Program-made: the position numbers and the translations under genes
Source: CAKRJP01 sp963658085
GTDB taxonomy: Bacteria > Bacillota > Clostridia > Lachnospirales > Lachnospiraceae
Length of the DNA: 31,344 nucleotides
Direction: 5' to 3'
NCBI GenBank assembly: GCA_963658085.1
Contig: CAVKOU010000028.1
Span: 1 to 31,344, forward strand
Notes under the pieces: generated by a model
The model's input: the letters and a program-made list of their open reading frames with translations, nothing else
The model's database searches: none
Told to the model about the DNA's origin: nothing
In this document: positions 31,265-31,344 of the stretch, piece after piece
How the letters are laid out: each line of letters starts with the position of its first letter
Position numbering within the stretch: position 1 is the stretch's first letter

Positions 31265-31299
31265 ACCATAGTCATTAATTCCCTATCTAACCTATAAAG

Positions 31300-31336
31300 A
31301 AGCCTCCGATTCATGAAACTCATGAGTCGGAGGCTT
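31300..31336 (+). terminator. Terminator of the fru-ptsH operon
   Basis: AAGCCTCCGA-TCATG and CATGA-TCGGAGGCTT form a stem of about 15 pairs with one G-U, a 5-nt loop and a T-rich tail (the window ends within it). It lies 36 nt after the ptsH stop. Confidence 0.85.
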
Positions 31337-31344
31337 TAAGTTTT

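Overview
The window looks like a chromosome segment from an anaerobic, low-to-moderate-GC Firmicute, most likely a gut Clostridium of the Lachnospiraceae type. The basis is Clostridia-style GGAGG ribosome sites, a TPP riboswitch, a GlpP antiterminator, a YczE/YitT-type membrane protein, a U32-like Fe-S protein, a fermentative GABA-to-4-hydroxybutyrate gene set and a fruRKA-ptsH operon. The genus is an inference; no rRNA or marker gene is present. I saw no tRNA, rRNA, CRISPR array, prophage or transposase gene.

Layout. (1) 1-1272, minus: thiamine salvage, thiM followed by an overlapping truncated thiE, behind a TPP riboswitch and terminator. (2) 1333-2470: an aldo/keto reductase, a doubtful small ORF and a very strong hairpin. 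(3) 2489-9472, minus: L-lactate dehydrogenase, a PucR-type regulator, then a GABA module of aminotransferase, APC permease fused to a cytidylate-kinase-like domain, and 4-hydroxybutyrate dehydrogenase. A GabR-like MocR regulator is divergent at 9621-11015. (4) 11071-11277: a GC-rich, roughly 207-bp palindromic element between convergent genes. (5) 11321-17710, minus: glycerol operon glpP-glpK-glpF-glpA-like-glpB-like-DUF1667, with hairpins in the leader and between glpF and glpA. (6) 17825-18517: a YczE-like membrane protein. (7) 18618-26237, minus: sugar-acid catabolism with a bicupin, a U32-like cysteine-rich protein, a FadR-type GntR regulator, a GntP permease, an Edd-type dehydratase, KDG kinase and KDPG aldolase. 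(8) 26299-26781: a ProX-type editing protein. (9) 27040 to the end, plus: fructose PTS operon fruR-fruK-fruA-ptsH.

How they work together. The window is mostly carbon and energy supply. GABA is imported, transaminated to succinic semialdehyde and reduced to 4-hydroxybutyrate; no succinic semialdehyde dehydrogenase is present, so the route looks fermentative. Glycerol enters by GlpF, is phosphorylated by GlpK and oxidised by an Fe-S/FAD glycerol-3-phosphate dehydrogenase set. A sugar acid, probably gluconate, is taken up by GntP, dehydrated to KDG, phosphorylated and cleaved to pyruvate and glyceraldehyde 3-phosphate. Fructose enters through FruA and becomes fructose 1,6-bisphosphate by FruK, and LDH can reoxidise NADH.

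Most notable: the permease-kinase fusion in the GABA operon; the palindromic element at 11071-11277; palindromes placed as operators for the gab, gnt, cupin and fru promoters; and two departures from Gram-positive PTS control, an HPr with Arg at the regulatory Ser46 position and a glycerol kinase without the His that HPr phosphorylates.
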